A DNA stretch of 64,000 nucleotides, from NCBI GenBank assembly GCA_973895155.1, contig OZ316898.1:8370001-8434000 (forward strand). Direction: 5' to 3'. Source of the DNA: Marsupella aquatica. Its lineage: Eukaryota; Marchantiophyta. Shown here one piece after another: positions 47,930 to 60,383 of the stretch (within the stretch, counting starts at the first letter, position 1; every line of letters starts with the position of its first letter). Below the pieces are notes generated by a model. It was not told the origin of the DNA, ran no database searches, and worked only from the letters and a program-made list of their open reading frames with translations. The position numbers and the translations under genes are program-made.

Positions 47930-50900
47930 ATGGCAAATTGCTGTAATACTCCACGACAAGGGGAGTCAGCTAGACGAAGAATAGCCCGAGATGAAGAGAA
48001 GAAAAGGCTCCAAAGAGAACGACAGAGGAAATGCAGAATTGCAAAACGAGATAGGTTCAAGAAAATTCAGGCAATTAGAGGGGAATCTTGCATCCAATTC
48101 TATGGAGACATGCAAAGGTCTACTTCTCGGCTAGCTGGTCATATTGCTCCACTTTTGCATGACTTGACTTGCCACAAGGGTGTTGAGTATCAACGCATGA
48201 CCATGGAGAAAGTCTTGCAACATCCGGCTTTGAAGAGTGTTTTGCCAGACACTATTGTCCATTCCAAAAGGTACAAGGCAGCTTATGAAATATGTAAGAG
48301 TGTGAAACAAGGATGGCAAGGGGTAAAAGGGGCTCATTCCATTGATGATCTACGTGTAAGAAATGTCATCACCTCCATGCTTGTATCAGACTGCACACAA
48401 AACTTCAATGCTACTGGAGCTTTGATTGGTGCTAAAGCTCGAGCTTTAAGATTGGGCTATGCTAGAAGAAAATGCATCGAGGATGGATCTCTTACAGAGT
48501 GGGCTGTTGGTTCCAAGGCAAAGAGGATAGATGCTCTCTCTGCCGAGATTCAATTCTTAGTAACAGAGTGGTGGACATCTCAAACTCGGGTTAGCCCAAG
48601 ATCAGACGACGTTGTAAGGCACCGTGATAACCAAAGTTCTCCATGGGTGAAACACGCTGCTCATTATCTTCTAGAAGCACAGGTAAACTTATTATTTTAT
48701 TACTTGATTTTGTGGACTGAGTCATTTCCTTCCTTCAACTTCAGTGAATGATTCATGACTGAAGGTCATTTGTTGGGTCCTTGAAATTGAATAATGTGTG
48801 CTTCATTTAAATATGTGAATCTCGTATCCTTGCCGTGAAGGTCATGAATCCTTAATTGGAATTCAATCCTGTGTCTTGAAGGTTGAGCCTATTTTCTCTA
48901 AATCCTGTATCCTTCTAAGTCGAGTCTTGTTTTCTTTGATTCCTGTCTTAAAGTACTATCTTGTATCCTGTGTCCTTTATGTAGTGTCTTGACATTTCCT
49001 TGCATCCTGTGTCCTTCAATTAGAGTCTTGCATGTTTCTTTGAATCCTGTCTCCTTATATAGGGTTGAGTCTTGTTTCCTTGAATCCTGTGTCATTAATG
49101 TACATAGAATCTTGTTTCCTTCCATCTTTTGTCCTTAAACTTGAGTCTTGCATGTTCCTTGAATCATGTGTCCTTAGGGGTTGAGTCTTGTTTCCTTAAA
49201 TCCTGTGCCCTTAATGTAATGTCTTGTGTCCTTTCTTCCTGCGTCCTTACATTTGAGTCTTGTTTCCATAAATTTGAGTCTTGAATCAAGTGCCCTTTAC
49301 ATTCCATTTCATTGTTATAGAGCCTATAGATTGGTATGTACTTCTGAGCTATTGTATCTAACTCCAATTATTCTAGAACATTGACCGTATGGTGATGAGG
49401 TTTTGAATAGTAAAGAACATTGAAGAAGATTTGTTGTGCTTGCAGAACTCAACAATTCTGGCCCGTTTCATGTGCAGTTGTATTTCTACACGAGGTTTAT
49501 GTCAGCCAACCCTGCTGTGAAGATTGGTTACATATCATTTCACAAGTTAAAGCCATGGTTTGTAAAACGCTTGAAAACCTTTGATAGTTGTTGCTGCAAA
49601 TATTGCACTGAGATTCGAGAGCTGAAAGATGGGTTGAATAATTTGCGGGTCTCAGATTTACACAAGAATTGTATGTGTGCCTGCTCACAGATATGTAGAC
49701 CTGTAGACCTTGTACAACCAGGGAATCAGAATGATTGCTTGGAAAATCTAATGGCTGTAAAAGGTGTTACAGAGTTGTGGCAGTCTGTGGTTTGCCCCCT
49801 CAAGGAGAATGCCATATGGCATGATCTAGCTTGTATAAAAGGTCAGTGTAGAAGCTGTGGCTTCAAGCTTCTGAAATTTTTCCCCCACGAACAAGATGAA
49901 GCAAATAGTATTGTGGTACCTTGGCGTCGTTTTGAAGACGTTGATGCTGGTAGTACGCGAGCAGGTGATCCCAAAAAGGTTATCCGTTTAGTTCATAAGG
50001 AAACTAACCCAAGTACCTTTGTAGGATATTTGAAACCAAAGTTAGAACAATTCCTTCTACACAATTTCATTGCACGATGGCAACATCAAATGTATAAGGA
50101 TTGTTTAGCCAGACAAAAGCCTGACACTCTTGTCTCAGTGATAGACTTTGCAGAGAATTATAGTTTTCAGGAACAGAATGAGATACAAACGATGCATTGG
50201 TTCAATTTTCAGATTACTATACTTGTTCATATAACCTGGAAGCCAAACTCTGATTATGATCCGGATAATGTGAAGTCACGGAGTCATATAGCTACATATC
50301 ACTACTATATATCAGATGACAAAAAGCATGATAGTCTTTTTGTCCAACACTGTTTTGAGCTTCACTGGAATTGGTTGCAGTTAACAGATCCACCTCTACC
50401 CGTAGAGCATATTGTATTTAGCGATGGCTGTAGTGGGCAATTTAAGTGTGCTCGTGCTTGGTACCATGTAGCTAGATACCAAGAGAAGACAAAATGCCCT
50501 GAATTACCAATTGGTTGTGTAATGGGTTGGCATTTCTTTGGATCTGGGCATGGCAAGGGTACTTGGGATGGAGCAAGGGCACATTTGAAGAACTTCCTCC
50601 GATCAGAGCAAGTCAAATCCAGCAGCCAAAAATTGCACAATGCAGCTGATGTTGTCAAGTTTTGCAATAAACACATGAGTATGCCACATGCTGCATACGA
50701 GAGGGCAAAAATGGAGGTCAGACGATATTTTCACTTGGTTGGCGTGGGAGACGTGAATCGCACGGTTGGCTGGGATTGCAAAACTGTGGATGGAAGTCGA
50801 AGCAAACACTCAATTCAAAGTGTAATTCATGTGAATCCGACCCTTCTTCGAGTGAGAGAGTTCTCATGCTTCTGTGATTACTGTGTGGATGGAGGAGATG

Positions 50901-51229
50901 GGCCCTGCACTAATGCAACCCATGTGAAGAAGTATGACCTAGTTACATTGGAGCCGTGCATCTCAATTGAGCGTAGTGATGAATCTGATGGTTTTGAAGA
51001 TGATTATGAGCAACGAATATCTACTGATGGAGAGATGTTGGCCTCTACCTTAGAAGAGGGTGATCACTTTGCAGTACTTGCAGAATCAGGTAGCGAGAAC
51101 GGGGCTCAATTTTGGATATTGTTATGTACTGAACGTGTTCACATGGTTGAAGAAGAAAGCAAAGTAGATGTGTATGGGCAGACTGTCACAAGAGGAGAAC
51201 AAATAGTGGTAGGCAAGTATTATAAGTAG
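47930..51229 (+). CDS. DDE-type transposase-like protein, two exons, ends at an in-frame TAG
   Basis: Exon 1 47930-48682 (CAG|GTAAAC donor) and exon 2 49478-51229 (TGTGCAG acceptor) join in phase 0 and give 834 residues. The N-terminus is basic (RRRIARDEEKKRLQRERQRK, about 16-35), suiting DNA binding and nuclear import. A Cys-rich region (SCCCKYC...CMCACSQIC) falls at about 288-324. Catalytic-core candidates are Asp474 in VIDFAENYSF, Asp567 in VFSDGCSGQF and the GHGKGTWDG block with His609 and Asp615. A C-terminal zinc-knuckle-like CFCDYC...C follows near 715-728. The DFAENYSF / FSDG..QFK / HGKG order is shared with a widespread, largely uncharacterised eukaryotic transposase-like family; this is recollection, and I cannot name it. 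An in-frame TGA upstream of 47930 supports the start. It faces the RING gene tail to tail within the same element. Confidence 0.7.
48870..49310 (+). repeat. Repeat tract in the transposase intron
   Basis: About ten loose units of 35-50 bases containing TTGAGTCTTG, TTTCCTTGAATCCTG and TGTCCTTA. The tract occupies more than half of the 795-base intron (48683-49477). Its reverse complement shares words with the tract at 57785-58160. Confidence 0.8.
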
Positions 51230-51433
51230 CAAGGTCGCAGTCCGTATTCTTATGTGCTTTGCAGTGAAGGCGAAGCTTATATTTACTCACATCTAGTTCG
51301 GGCTGTAAAATTTCCAATGTTGCAAGCTGCACATAGACAACGAGGAAATATTACAGTGTACAAACTTGATAGCACAACTCATGCTAGGCTTGATTCAGTC
51401 ATACAAGAGCATCTTGAAGATGCAGAGGAATAA
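51227..51433 (+). other. In-frame TAG and 67-codon continuation of the transposase
   Basis: The frame stops at TAG (51227-51229) after a K-Y-Y-K context but remains open for 67 further codons to TAA at 51431-51433. The continuation looks coding (…SYVLCSEGEAYIYSHLVRAVKFPM…) and reads like the natural end of the protein. A point mutation from a Trp or Gln codon, or stop readthrough, would explain it. Confidence 0.65.
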
Positions 51434-54400
51434 AGAAGAACAAGTAAGGAGGTCTAGAAGGGCCCCTGATAGGGGGGCATGGTGCTGGCGGAGCTGTGCG
51501 AGCTGAGCTTGAGTTGGGTGAGCTCGTAGGGATGGTGGTTGCTGGTCACTGTGATCGGCTGACATTGTTGTTTCTTTCCGGTTCTGATTAGAATTGAGAT
51601 TTCTAAAAAGTTGATGAGACATCTGCTTCCGGATTATGAGCTTCCGGAAGCTTTTGGAACTTTCGTGACTGAAAAGGGTATGTCGTGGAGAACGTGCTGA
51701 TGGGCTGTGGCAGCGGAGCACAAGCTTTTGAGAGCTTGCATGGCAGTTGAGCTGAGGAGGGGTTCGGCCAGAGGTTGGGATGATTCTCAGCTTGAGCTTA
51801 GAGGGCATGAATAGGAGCAATAGGCTTTGCTCTGTCTTTGCTGAGATGTTACTTACTCTGGTTCAGCGCAGTGTTTGAGGTTGCGTCGGGTGAAGCTTGG
51901 ATTGACGACCAAGTTATCAGCATTGGCTTTACGTGCTTGATTTGGGATACTGGCTTGGGAAGTTTTCAAGGGAGGGTGGAGCAGCGAGAAGGTGAAACTG
52001 GGGAGAGGCAGTCGGGAAAGTAAAGGACCTTTGGACGTTGGGTGGTGCCGACATTATTGATGAAATGGAGATTCGGGCGAAGCTATGAAGAGTTGTGAGA
52101 GCTCTGAGAGCTGCTAGTGCTCATCTGGTTGGGGAGCTTTGGAGATTGTTGGGAGAAAATGATGTACTCGTTTTTGGTATGGATTGATTGAGCTGATTTG
52201 AGGTGCAATTGGAACCTGGATAAGGGAGCTATTGGAAGCTTCCGATCTTTTTCTACAACTTCTGAATTGCAATTGGGAAGGTTTGAGGGATCCGTGAATG
52301 ATGGAGTGGGAAAGAATTGGCACCTTGTTCTCTTTTCTGGGTGCTATTTTTACACTATTTAGTGTCTTATGATCGAGAGGGAGGAGCATTTGGTAGTTTG
52401 CATCAGAGCTGGTTCTTGTTAAGATCTCGGTTAAGATTTAACCTGCTAGCTTGCAAAAGGCTTAGAAGCATTTTGACCTGGAATTAGAGAGGGATGGACG
52501 GCTATGGTTGGCAGGAAACTTTTGCTCTATGTTTAGCAGCTCAAGTTTACTACAATTTGACTATGGAAGAGACTGGACGAGTGCGACAGTGTTTGAGGAG
52601 CCTGGGAGCTTGCAAAGGGGAGTCTATAAGGCGATGGCTTATTGAAGTTTAAGGGCGAAAGAACATTTGAGCCTTGTCACTCAAGTTTGCTTTAAGTTGT
52701 TGTTCCAGCCGTGTTGGTAATGGCGCTGACGGGAGTAAGGAGATTGCGGCTAGAAGATGGTCCACTAGTGCTGATCATTTGTTGGAAGGGAGCAGACTGG
52801 CAAGGTGCTTGCAATGTTGGATATGAAGACACTGGTCAAAAGATGGCGTTGGTTGCTGCCGGAGTGAAGAGCTGATTTTGACTTGGGCCATTCAGAAGAA
52901 AGCAATGTTGATTGCGAGGTTGATTGTATTGGTTTCGACAACACGATAGACAAAGGAATTGGGTTGAAATTGAAATCTTTGTTGTGAATGAGAGAAGTTG
53001 AGGGTTTGAGCTGGATTTGGACATTGAGACGGCGTCACTGATGATGTTGAGTATGGATTATTAGGGAAATTGGCTTTTGTTGCCTTAGCTGTTGTGCGCT
53101 GACGGCTAATGGCCTGAATGAGGGCTTAAAGTACCTCGTTAGTATGGATAAGAGGATTCGGCCTTCAGGGCGATCTCGACTCTACTTTGATACTTGGTGG
53201 GGAACGGGTAGATGACTGCGCGGCACTGAGCGAAGGGCGGAGATGTGGGATCTTGAAACTTGGGCGCGATGGCTCTTTGGTCATGGATGAGAGATGGGAT
53301 GAGGAGCTTGACAAGCCCTATGCTGCTATTGGTTATTGCCCGGGCTTTAGGGTAGAACGGATTTTTTTTCTCTGAAAACAGTTTTTGAGTGCAATGGTTT
53401 CCGTGCTCTGAAGGAGGGGATACAGCCCTACACTGACTTGCTGCTGAGGTCTATTGATGCGTGGGGAACCTGAACTGGTTGTAGGAATTTCAAAGTGGAT
53501 AGAATTAGGACTTATACTTGACCCCGGGTGACATTGTATTCTGGCCTGAGCGCAAATGTCACTAGGCTGCCTACTTATGCTTCTTAGGTTGCTTTTACTT
53601 TCCGGACTTCCATGTCAGCTTTCGGGAATGACTTTACTTTGAATGAATGTGCATGCCCGGTTATGATTTAATGACATTCTCTCTTTCTCCTTTCTGAAGT
53701 CACAAATGCAAGTACGCTTCAAGGATAGGTGACTTTTTGGGGGGGGCGAGACTCCCAACATTGTTTGGGGGAATCCTCATTATCCGAAGACTGATCCGGT
53801 CCGAACTCGAAGTTGGAAAGCATTTTGTTGGCTAAGATTTAGTTTTTAGGGTGTAGCTCGTGCAGTTGAGTAGTATGTGCAGCTGAATGAGCGTGCTTGT
53901 GATCTTGCAATGTTAGTATAGACACTTAGGTTTAATTTGTTCTCTGTTTTTTATAACTGAACTAAGACATCGAACTTGCATACAAAAATTCTTGCAAATA
54001 CAGTCATACACGCTCGAGCTTAATTTACTCCCCGTGGATCGATACTTGCATGTATGGAATGATTCCACCCCCTCGATCACTTGTCACCCTATCTAGACAA
54101 AGCAGAAGGCCACACTCCTGATTAGGCCCTGCTTGGATCGGGCCTTAAGCATTGTATTACTTTAAAACTAACAGTGCAAAAAATAAAAATTGTGGAAGAA
54201 TGTGTAGAGTCGCTCAATCTCTATACACTTTAGTCATTCAGTTCATTCTCAAAACATAGCCATTCTCTCCAGAAAATAAGTTGAATTTTTGGGTGTCTTT
54301 TCTTCTTTATTTGATATGTGTTTTAGTGCCTTTTTGGACTAACTTTCAGACACATCAAGTACTTTGCGTCAAGTGCTTCACAGCAAGTGCTTATTTTTTT

Positions 54401-54921
54401 AACAAGTGGTGTGTATGCAGCTGATGTTGGTCGTGAAGCCAAATAGGATTGTATGCTTGACCGTTGTTGGCTGATGTCCAGGTGAGTGACCCTGTCATCA
54501 GATTGCAATGTAGTGCAGCAGAGACACTTAAAGTTCAATTTACGCCCAGTCTTTGTAACGAATGAACTGAGATGGCCTTACCTTAGGTCTTGTTCCTCAA
54601 TCAAGCCAGAAACACAACAAAAAAGGACCTGGCAGTATTACCAAAAGCCATGGGTTCGGGCACCATTCCAAGCAACAAGGTAAAGTTCTGCGCACAATCA
54701 ACTAATAGGACTTGATCCACAAATTTTATTGCAAATATAGAAATTGCTTCCCTTGCCATCAAATGTCTGGAAAGCAATTGTGCAAGCGCGCAGGTAATAC
54801 AATGCTTTAAAAAACACTCAGCTATATACCTACTTAGTTGAAAGGAATCTATCACTCCTGAAATCTCTAAATAATCACGGAAAGCCACACCAAGCTATTC
54901 TCGCACTGTAAAGATATTCTA
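51434..54921. other. Middle of the large transposon, 3.5 kb without a gene
   Basis: G/T-rich on the plus strand to about 53.75 kb, where GGGGGGGCGAGACTCCCAACA occurs, then AT-rich. No domain or exon is recognisable on either strand. The 141-codon minus frame at 51395-51820 overlaps the transposase tail and has no motif. It may be a nested non-coding element. Confidence 0.4.
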
Positions 54922-57497
54922 TCATGAAAAGGAGTTGAAATTTTTTGGTGCCCTGGATTTCTTCTTTGGCCTACGTGTTTTAGTGACTTTCGGGACTTCC
55001 ATGTCAGCTGCTTCACCCCGAGTGATCCTCTTTTCACAAGTAGGGTTTGGGGACAATGGATTTCTCTTCCTCTTTCCCCCAATAGTTCCAGATTTCTTCT
55101 TGGTCACAAAACTCTCATGCTGTATATCTTCATTCTCCTTCAGCAAAGAACCCTTGGATTCTTGCTCTATCTTCTCAAGCTTCACAACAATGCCATTCTT
55201 GCTAATGTTCTTGTCTATTGTAACCTCTCGAGCTCTAAGGAGCGAATTATCCTCACCTTCTGTATCCGAGTCATCCGAGGATAAGAATGAAATGTGCTCA
55301 TGCTTCATGTCCCTCCCCAAAATAGGCCGAGGAGGGTAGTGCACTAATCCAGATTGAAACAATGGTTCAGAATCTGAATCACCTGACTTATCCTCCAATA
55401 CAGTTTCGTTTTGAGCTCCACTAATCTCCATCTGCAGACTTGGTTTGGTATTCTGCTTCTTAACTCTTCTTGATTCTGTTTGCTCAATCTGTGGCACTAT
55501 CAAGGTATCAAACGCGATATTCAGATTAAGTGCTTGAGAGGTAGGAGCCCGGGTAGGAGGCCTCACAAAAGTTGGTACTTCACTTCTGAATTCTGCAGAC
55601 TGTCTAATCTTCAATGGACTTGTAACTTCCAACAGTGGGCTGATGTCTGGAATTGAAGATCCTTGTTTGCTCTCCAAAGAAGAGATAATTGGCTCATGCT
55701 GTCCAGCGTGGGTCATGAAGGAATATGATAAATCAGGTTGCTCATTTACACAACTATCCCACCCATGAGCCTCAATATCATCAGCAAGCATATTGAAGTG
55801 GTCGTTTTGTAGCGCAATGATCTGCTGGTCTTGAGCTAGGACCTCCTCTTGCATAGTAGGACCTGAAAGCATTTGAAATAGAGTTAGACTCGAGATGATC
55901 TTTCAATAAGCTGTACATAACATTTCAAACCTTTAGTATCTGAGAACAAATGATCAGATTTGCATTGATTTAGAATTAATTTCAAATAAGACATGACCAA
56001 AACTGTCAAGAAAGAGAATTAAAAATACATACATGCTCCAGTGAGCTTGTCCATCCTCTTTCGTTCGCCTTCCTTTGCAGCATCTCCATTTTGAAGCAAA
56101 GGTCGCACTCCAACAGACACAAGCCAGTCTTTGTGGAAATCCTTTCCACAAGAAGGAACTTTACAACGCAAAGCTTGTTTGGCATGTGAAAACATACAAA
56201 TCATGTGATATGTATGTCCACAACTGGCCACCAAAATGTCATTCAACTTAAAACCATGTCCACAAACAGGACAGTCATTGACTTCAATGAGCGGATTACA
56301 ACCAGAGACATAAGATACTTCACTATTGTAGTCAAGGCAGCTGACTACAGGTTGAGGATAAAAGCAACTTCCACCTCCCTCTTTCATCTGTGTAAACTGC
56401 TGATCAACAAGGAGAATCTGGGCCATTATATCTTGTACTTTTTGTTTCTTGGCAGCAAGTGTAGCGAGAGAAACAATGACCTTACTGCTAGCTGTCTCAC
56501 ACTCCTTACGGCTGATGTTGAGCATGCTTAATGCAATCTCGTCACTCTTTGTGGCCCATTCTAGCTTTTGTTGGACTTCACGGATCTTAGAAGGTGCTGA
56601 AACAATGCTAGAGGAATCTATGTTTAGCAGCGTTTGAAAACAGTCATTCTCACAAATTTCTCCATCTCTAGCAAGTCCTGGTAACTCTCCTTGAAGTCCA
56701 TGTTTTGTTACCAAATGATTCAGTTCTCTCACTAGTTCTAGTCTATGAGATTCAGAATCAAGATAGACTTTCTCTCGACCTTCTAACTGCATTTTGGACA
56801 CCTGCGAAGTTGCCACATCAGTTGTGTACTGTTCTTGAGACTCTAGAACATTTTTCCTTGCCACAAGCAAAAACGTCTTCAAGGTTGTTGATAAATCACC
56901 CACTCGAGAAATTTCTTCTTCTTTCCAATCTGGAATCTCGGGTAGGCTGATCCGAGTTGGACCTCCAGAGCAGCTGATCTTCAACGGGATAACTGGCATG
57001 CTAGAATCGCCACTCTCCAATTTCACACGTGAAGGGCGCCTTGTGCCGTGAGTACCACATTTTCCAATTGCAAGCTGCTGTCCACTTTTAGACTCTTCAT
57101 GGCCTACTGTACCTTGCTCTTTTCGTTCACGATTTAATGCCTTGGTTGTCTTCAGGTCAGTTGCATACCTATGACTATGCACAACATATTTTGCCCAATC
57201 CAAAGCTTGGCCTTTCAGCCAAGCCACCACACCTCGGGCAAAGCATTGGTTTATTGTAGAGTTCATCACTTTACTTTTTCCAGTGACTCTTCGATACAAC
57301 TCCTCAATACTTGAAACCACCTTTGGTTGTGGTTTCCGATCATACCTGTATCCACTCTTGGAATACATTGGTCCGAACACTGCTTCAATCTCTGCCACAG
57401 AAATATCCTCATTTGTCAAAGTTGTGATGTCCATCCCGCCTATAGCCAAACCTCTATTCTTAACAAACCAATGGACATCTCGAATCTCCTCCCCCAT
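54922..57497 (-). CDS. RING-finger protein carried by the large transposon, two exons
   Basis: Exon 1 56033-57497 (T|GTATGTA donor) and exon 2 54922-55862 (TTTCAG acceptor) join in phase 1 and give 801 residues. TAA lies in frame just upstream of the ATG at 57497, and a TGCAG acceptor nearby suggests a 5' untranslated intron. The N-terminal half is alpha-helical and partly coiled-coil. A RING-type zinc site spans 409-450: C-x2-C-x13-C-x-H-x2-H-x2-C-x10-C-x4-C (core CPVCGHGF...CGHTYHMIC...CKVPSCGKDF). The last pair has four spacer residues rather than two. The C-terminal 300 residues are acidic and serine-rich, then strongly basic (GGKRKRNP, RRPKKKSRAPK), like nuclear-localisation signals. This suggests a nuclear ubiquitin or SUMO E3 ligase or a zinc-dependent protein-interaction factor. 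A role in transposition is inference from location. Confidence 0.75.
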
Positions 57498-57784
57498 ATT
57501 GCCAAATTCTTAATCTGCACATTCAATTGCAAGAACAAATCAGCTCCAGCTCATTTGCTAAACCTATAGGCCACATATATAAATTGAAGTCCATCATGCA
57601 CAGAGACAGCTAGATACTAAATGACCAAAGAGTGCATCTATCATAGGGCTGATAATCTATATAATGCGCTTCACGTACACCAGTTTTCTCAGGTAAACAA
57701 CAACTTAATTAAATAGCAGGGCTTGCTGACAAGCAATCATGTCAAGTAAGCGACATACATGTCTAGACTTTAGGGACTTAACAG

Positions 57785-58160
57785 GAAAACAGGAAAACTG
57801 GAAACAAGAGTGGACATCGATAACAGGAATCAACAGGAAAATAAGTATACACAACTTCAAGAAAATGAACAAGAACAAGGACTCAAGGAGATTAATAGGA
57901 TAAAGGAAATTTGCATGTACACTTCAAGGAAATTAACAGGAACAAGGACTCAAGAAAGCAAGATGCCTGGACTCAAGGAAATTAACAGGATAACAGGATT
58001 ATGTATAGTTCAAGGAAATTAACAGGGAAAAAGGACTCAAGAAAGCTGACAGGATAAAAGGATTACGTACACTTCAACAAAAGTACTAGGGAAAAAGGAC
58101 ATAGGACTAGACATGAAGGAAAATAACAAGGAAGGAGGAAATAGGACACGACACTTTCAA
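57785..58160 (+). repeat. Repeat tract in the right arm
   Basis: Loose tandem units of about 30-50 bases with GGACTCAAGGAAATTAACAG and ACAGGATAACAGGATTA. The words CAAGGAAA, ACAGGAT and GACTCAA are the reverse complements of those in the transposase intron (48870-49310), so the two tracts are inverted relative to each other. Confidence 0.8.
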
Positions 58161-59624
58161 GAAAGCTGGATGACAAGGAACGGGCCAGGAAAATAGAACG
58201 GCACTGCTTGTGGATACAGGAAAACAGTCATAACAAAATGTCAAGGATAGAGGTCCCGGTAGAATTAAGGAACATGCATGACTAGAACTCCAAGGAACAA
58301 AGAGCATACTTAGCACGCAAGGAAAAAATAGTAACTTCAATGCACATAATCAATCTTCAGAAAATGAACCAGATTTAGCTTCACAAGACACAAGATTTCA
58401 AGCTTGACCAAGCAGCAAGAGAGTCGATTCATCTACCTAGCAATCCTTAGCTTAATTAAGCACACATGACTGGACATAAAAAATGGAACAAGCTAAAATA
58501 ATGACACGGCGTACATGATTGGGATTCCAGTTCAAAGTCGTAAGTTGAAATTCTGGTGATAAAGCTTTTGCTCGATCGGATGCAAGGACAAGTTTGACTG
58601 CATGAGGGTTGATCTCAATCTATGAGCTGTATTACGATCATGGCAGAATAGAACACACACAACAGCACAAATCAGTATGCTGAGAATTGGGGTTCCTGAT
58701 CTTTGAAACTTACTAATGACATTTAATTAATTAACCTGAATCCTACCCGGCTTCCTACTTAGATAAACCAGAATCCACGATATTCAAGCTAGGCGCACCA
58801 GATTGAGCTTCAAGGGACTACACTTAGGTTAAAGACAGAGATTTCAACCTCAGATAGGGTACACCCAAGGATACGTACACCTATCCAACAATCTTCAACT
58901 AGTTAAATTAAACGTACATGAATGGACATTGAATAGTTGAAGCGAGAAGGGACGTACCGAGCTCAAATATAATGACACATACATGTGTCAGTTGCAAGAT
59001 GAAATTATGTTTATAAACCTTGTATAGAACTGGAATGCAATGACAACTTCAACTGCGCGCTGCATGAGCTAATTTCTACAACTTAAACCCTGGAATCATA
59101 TTAGGGTTGTCTTTGGCAACTAGCGCACCATCTCTAGGGATCTCCTCTTACCAAGAGCTATTGAATCAAGCATAGCTTTGGGCAAATTGAAGCTAGTTAC
59201 GCACCTTCTCTTTCCACTTTGTTTGCATATCAAGGATGTAAAATATGCTCACAGGACATTGCGGGCATCGAAAGATTTTAAAACTTTTAGTCACCCGTTC
59301 ATTTTTGATACATCCCGCCCGTGGACCACTAGCCTTGGCGTCGTCAATGTCCTGAGTAAAAGAAATACAGTCCACATAATGTTATCAGCATGGCTTCTTG
59401 ATTCTATAACTGAGCAGAAAAACCTGAAATGTCTCGACAATTTAGCTAGGATTGGGAGGCGCACCTGTTGTTTCCGTATCTTTGATTGAGGACATGTGCA
59501 AGACATACTCGCAGATTGATGGAATGCTTTCAAAGTAAGGTTGAGAACTTCAATGATAGGAAGCGGGAATGTCAGAAAAACAAGGGCGCAAAGACCAAGC
59601 GGGAGGGAAAATTTCAAAAGTAGT

Positions 59625-60050
59625 GGAGTGGAGCCAAGATTGAAATGCTCATAAAATCTGCCCAAGTTTCAGTGCAAAATGCAACGCTACGATGAGGTAA
59701 AGCCAAGATTGAATCAGCTGGCTCCGAAGTTCTGCCCAGATTTCAGTGCAAAAAACAACGATGTAATGAGGTTGAGCCAAGACTGATTCGACTAGCTCAT
59801 AATTTTGACCAAAATTTCAGGGCAGGCGGCAAAGCCAGCATGAGGTGGAGCCAAGAATTAATCAACTGGCTCATAAAATCAGCCCAAATTTCAGCGCAAA
59901 TGGCAAAGCAAAGATGAGGTGGAGCTAAAAATAAATCAACCAGCTCATCAAATCAGCCCAAATTTCAGCGCAAACAGCAAAGCAGAGATGAGGTGGAGCC
60001 AAGATTGAATGAGTTGGCTCATTAGTTCACCCCAAATTTAAGCGCAAGAA
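59625..60050 (+). repeat. ~72-bp subterminal tandem repeat, six copies
   Basis: Units of 67-77 bases starting GAGCCAAGATTGA and containing GGCTCATAA, CAAATTTCAGCGCAAA and GATGAGGTG. Copies become more regular toward the right. The tract lies about 300 bases from the right terminal inverted repeat. No equivalent was seen at the left end. Confidence 0.9.
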
Positions 60051-60365
60051 GATATATTCGTGATTAAAGCTTTTGGATCCTTGCAGAGTTTCGGACACTT
60101 GAAAGTTGCTGTAGCATTTGACTTAACGTCCATCGTAGATTGATATCTGTATCAAATCCTTACCATCCATTCAAAATAAGACTCATCTTTTATTTCTGAC
60201 TTGCTTTGATTGCGGCTGGTTTGGTCATTAGCTATACTTTTAAATTCAAAATTATCAAAGGATTCTAAATACAAAGTCCTTTCATGTAATCCTTGTTTTT
60301 CATACTATTAGATACAAGAGAATTCATATCAAAGTCCTTTACTTAGTTGTTCCTTAAGGGTACAC

Positions 60366-60383
60366 CCAATTGTGAATGTGGCC
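60366..60383 (-). repeat. Right terminal inverted repeat
   Basis: Read on the minus strand: GGCCACATTCACAATTGG, matching 43687-43704 with one difference. TGGC follows directly on the plus strand (60384-60387). Confidence 0.7.

Larger units (their letters stand above)
57498..60365. other. Right arm of the large transposon
   Basis: Upstream region of the RING gene followed by about 2 kb without a recognisable gene. It contains the two repeat tracts listed separately. A 124-codon minus frame at 59291-59665 has no recognisable domain. Confidence 0.45.
43687..60383. mobile_element. Large (16.7 kb) two-gene DNA transposon, superfamily unassigned
   Basis: The segment is bounded by an inverted repeat. 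The left end reads GGCCTCATTCACAATTGG (43687-43704). The right end, read on the minus strand, gives the same 18 bases with one mismatch at position 5 (60366-60383). TGGC flanks both ends as a 4-bp direct repeat. The insertion splits one minus-strand copia relic precisely: integrase on the right, RT-RNase H on the left, in the order expected. Inside are two convergent spliced genes, a DDE-transposase-like protein and a RING-finger protein, plus three tandem-repeat tracts and long gene-free arms. Transposon nature is inferred from ends, duplication and transposase together. I cannot assign a superfamily by hand. Confidence 0.75.

Noticed and set aside
49436-49477. Using the TGCAG at 49441-49445 as acceptor for transposase exon 2
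   Set aside because: The phase does not match the CAG|GTAAAC donor at 48682. The TGTGCAG acceptor at 49477 does.
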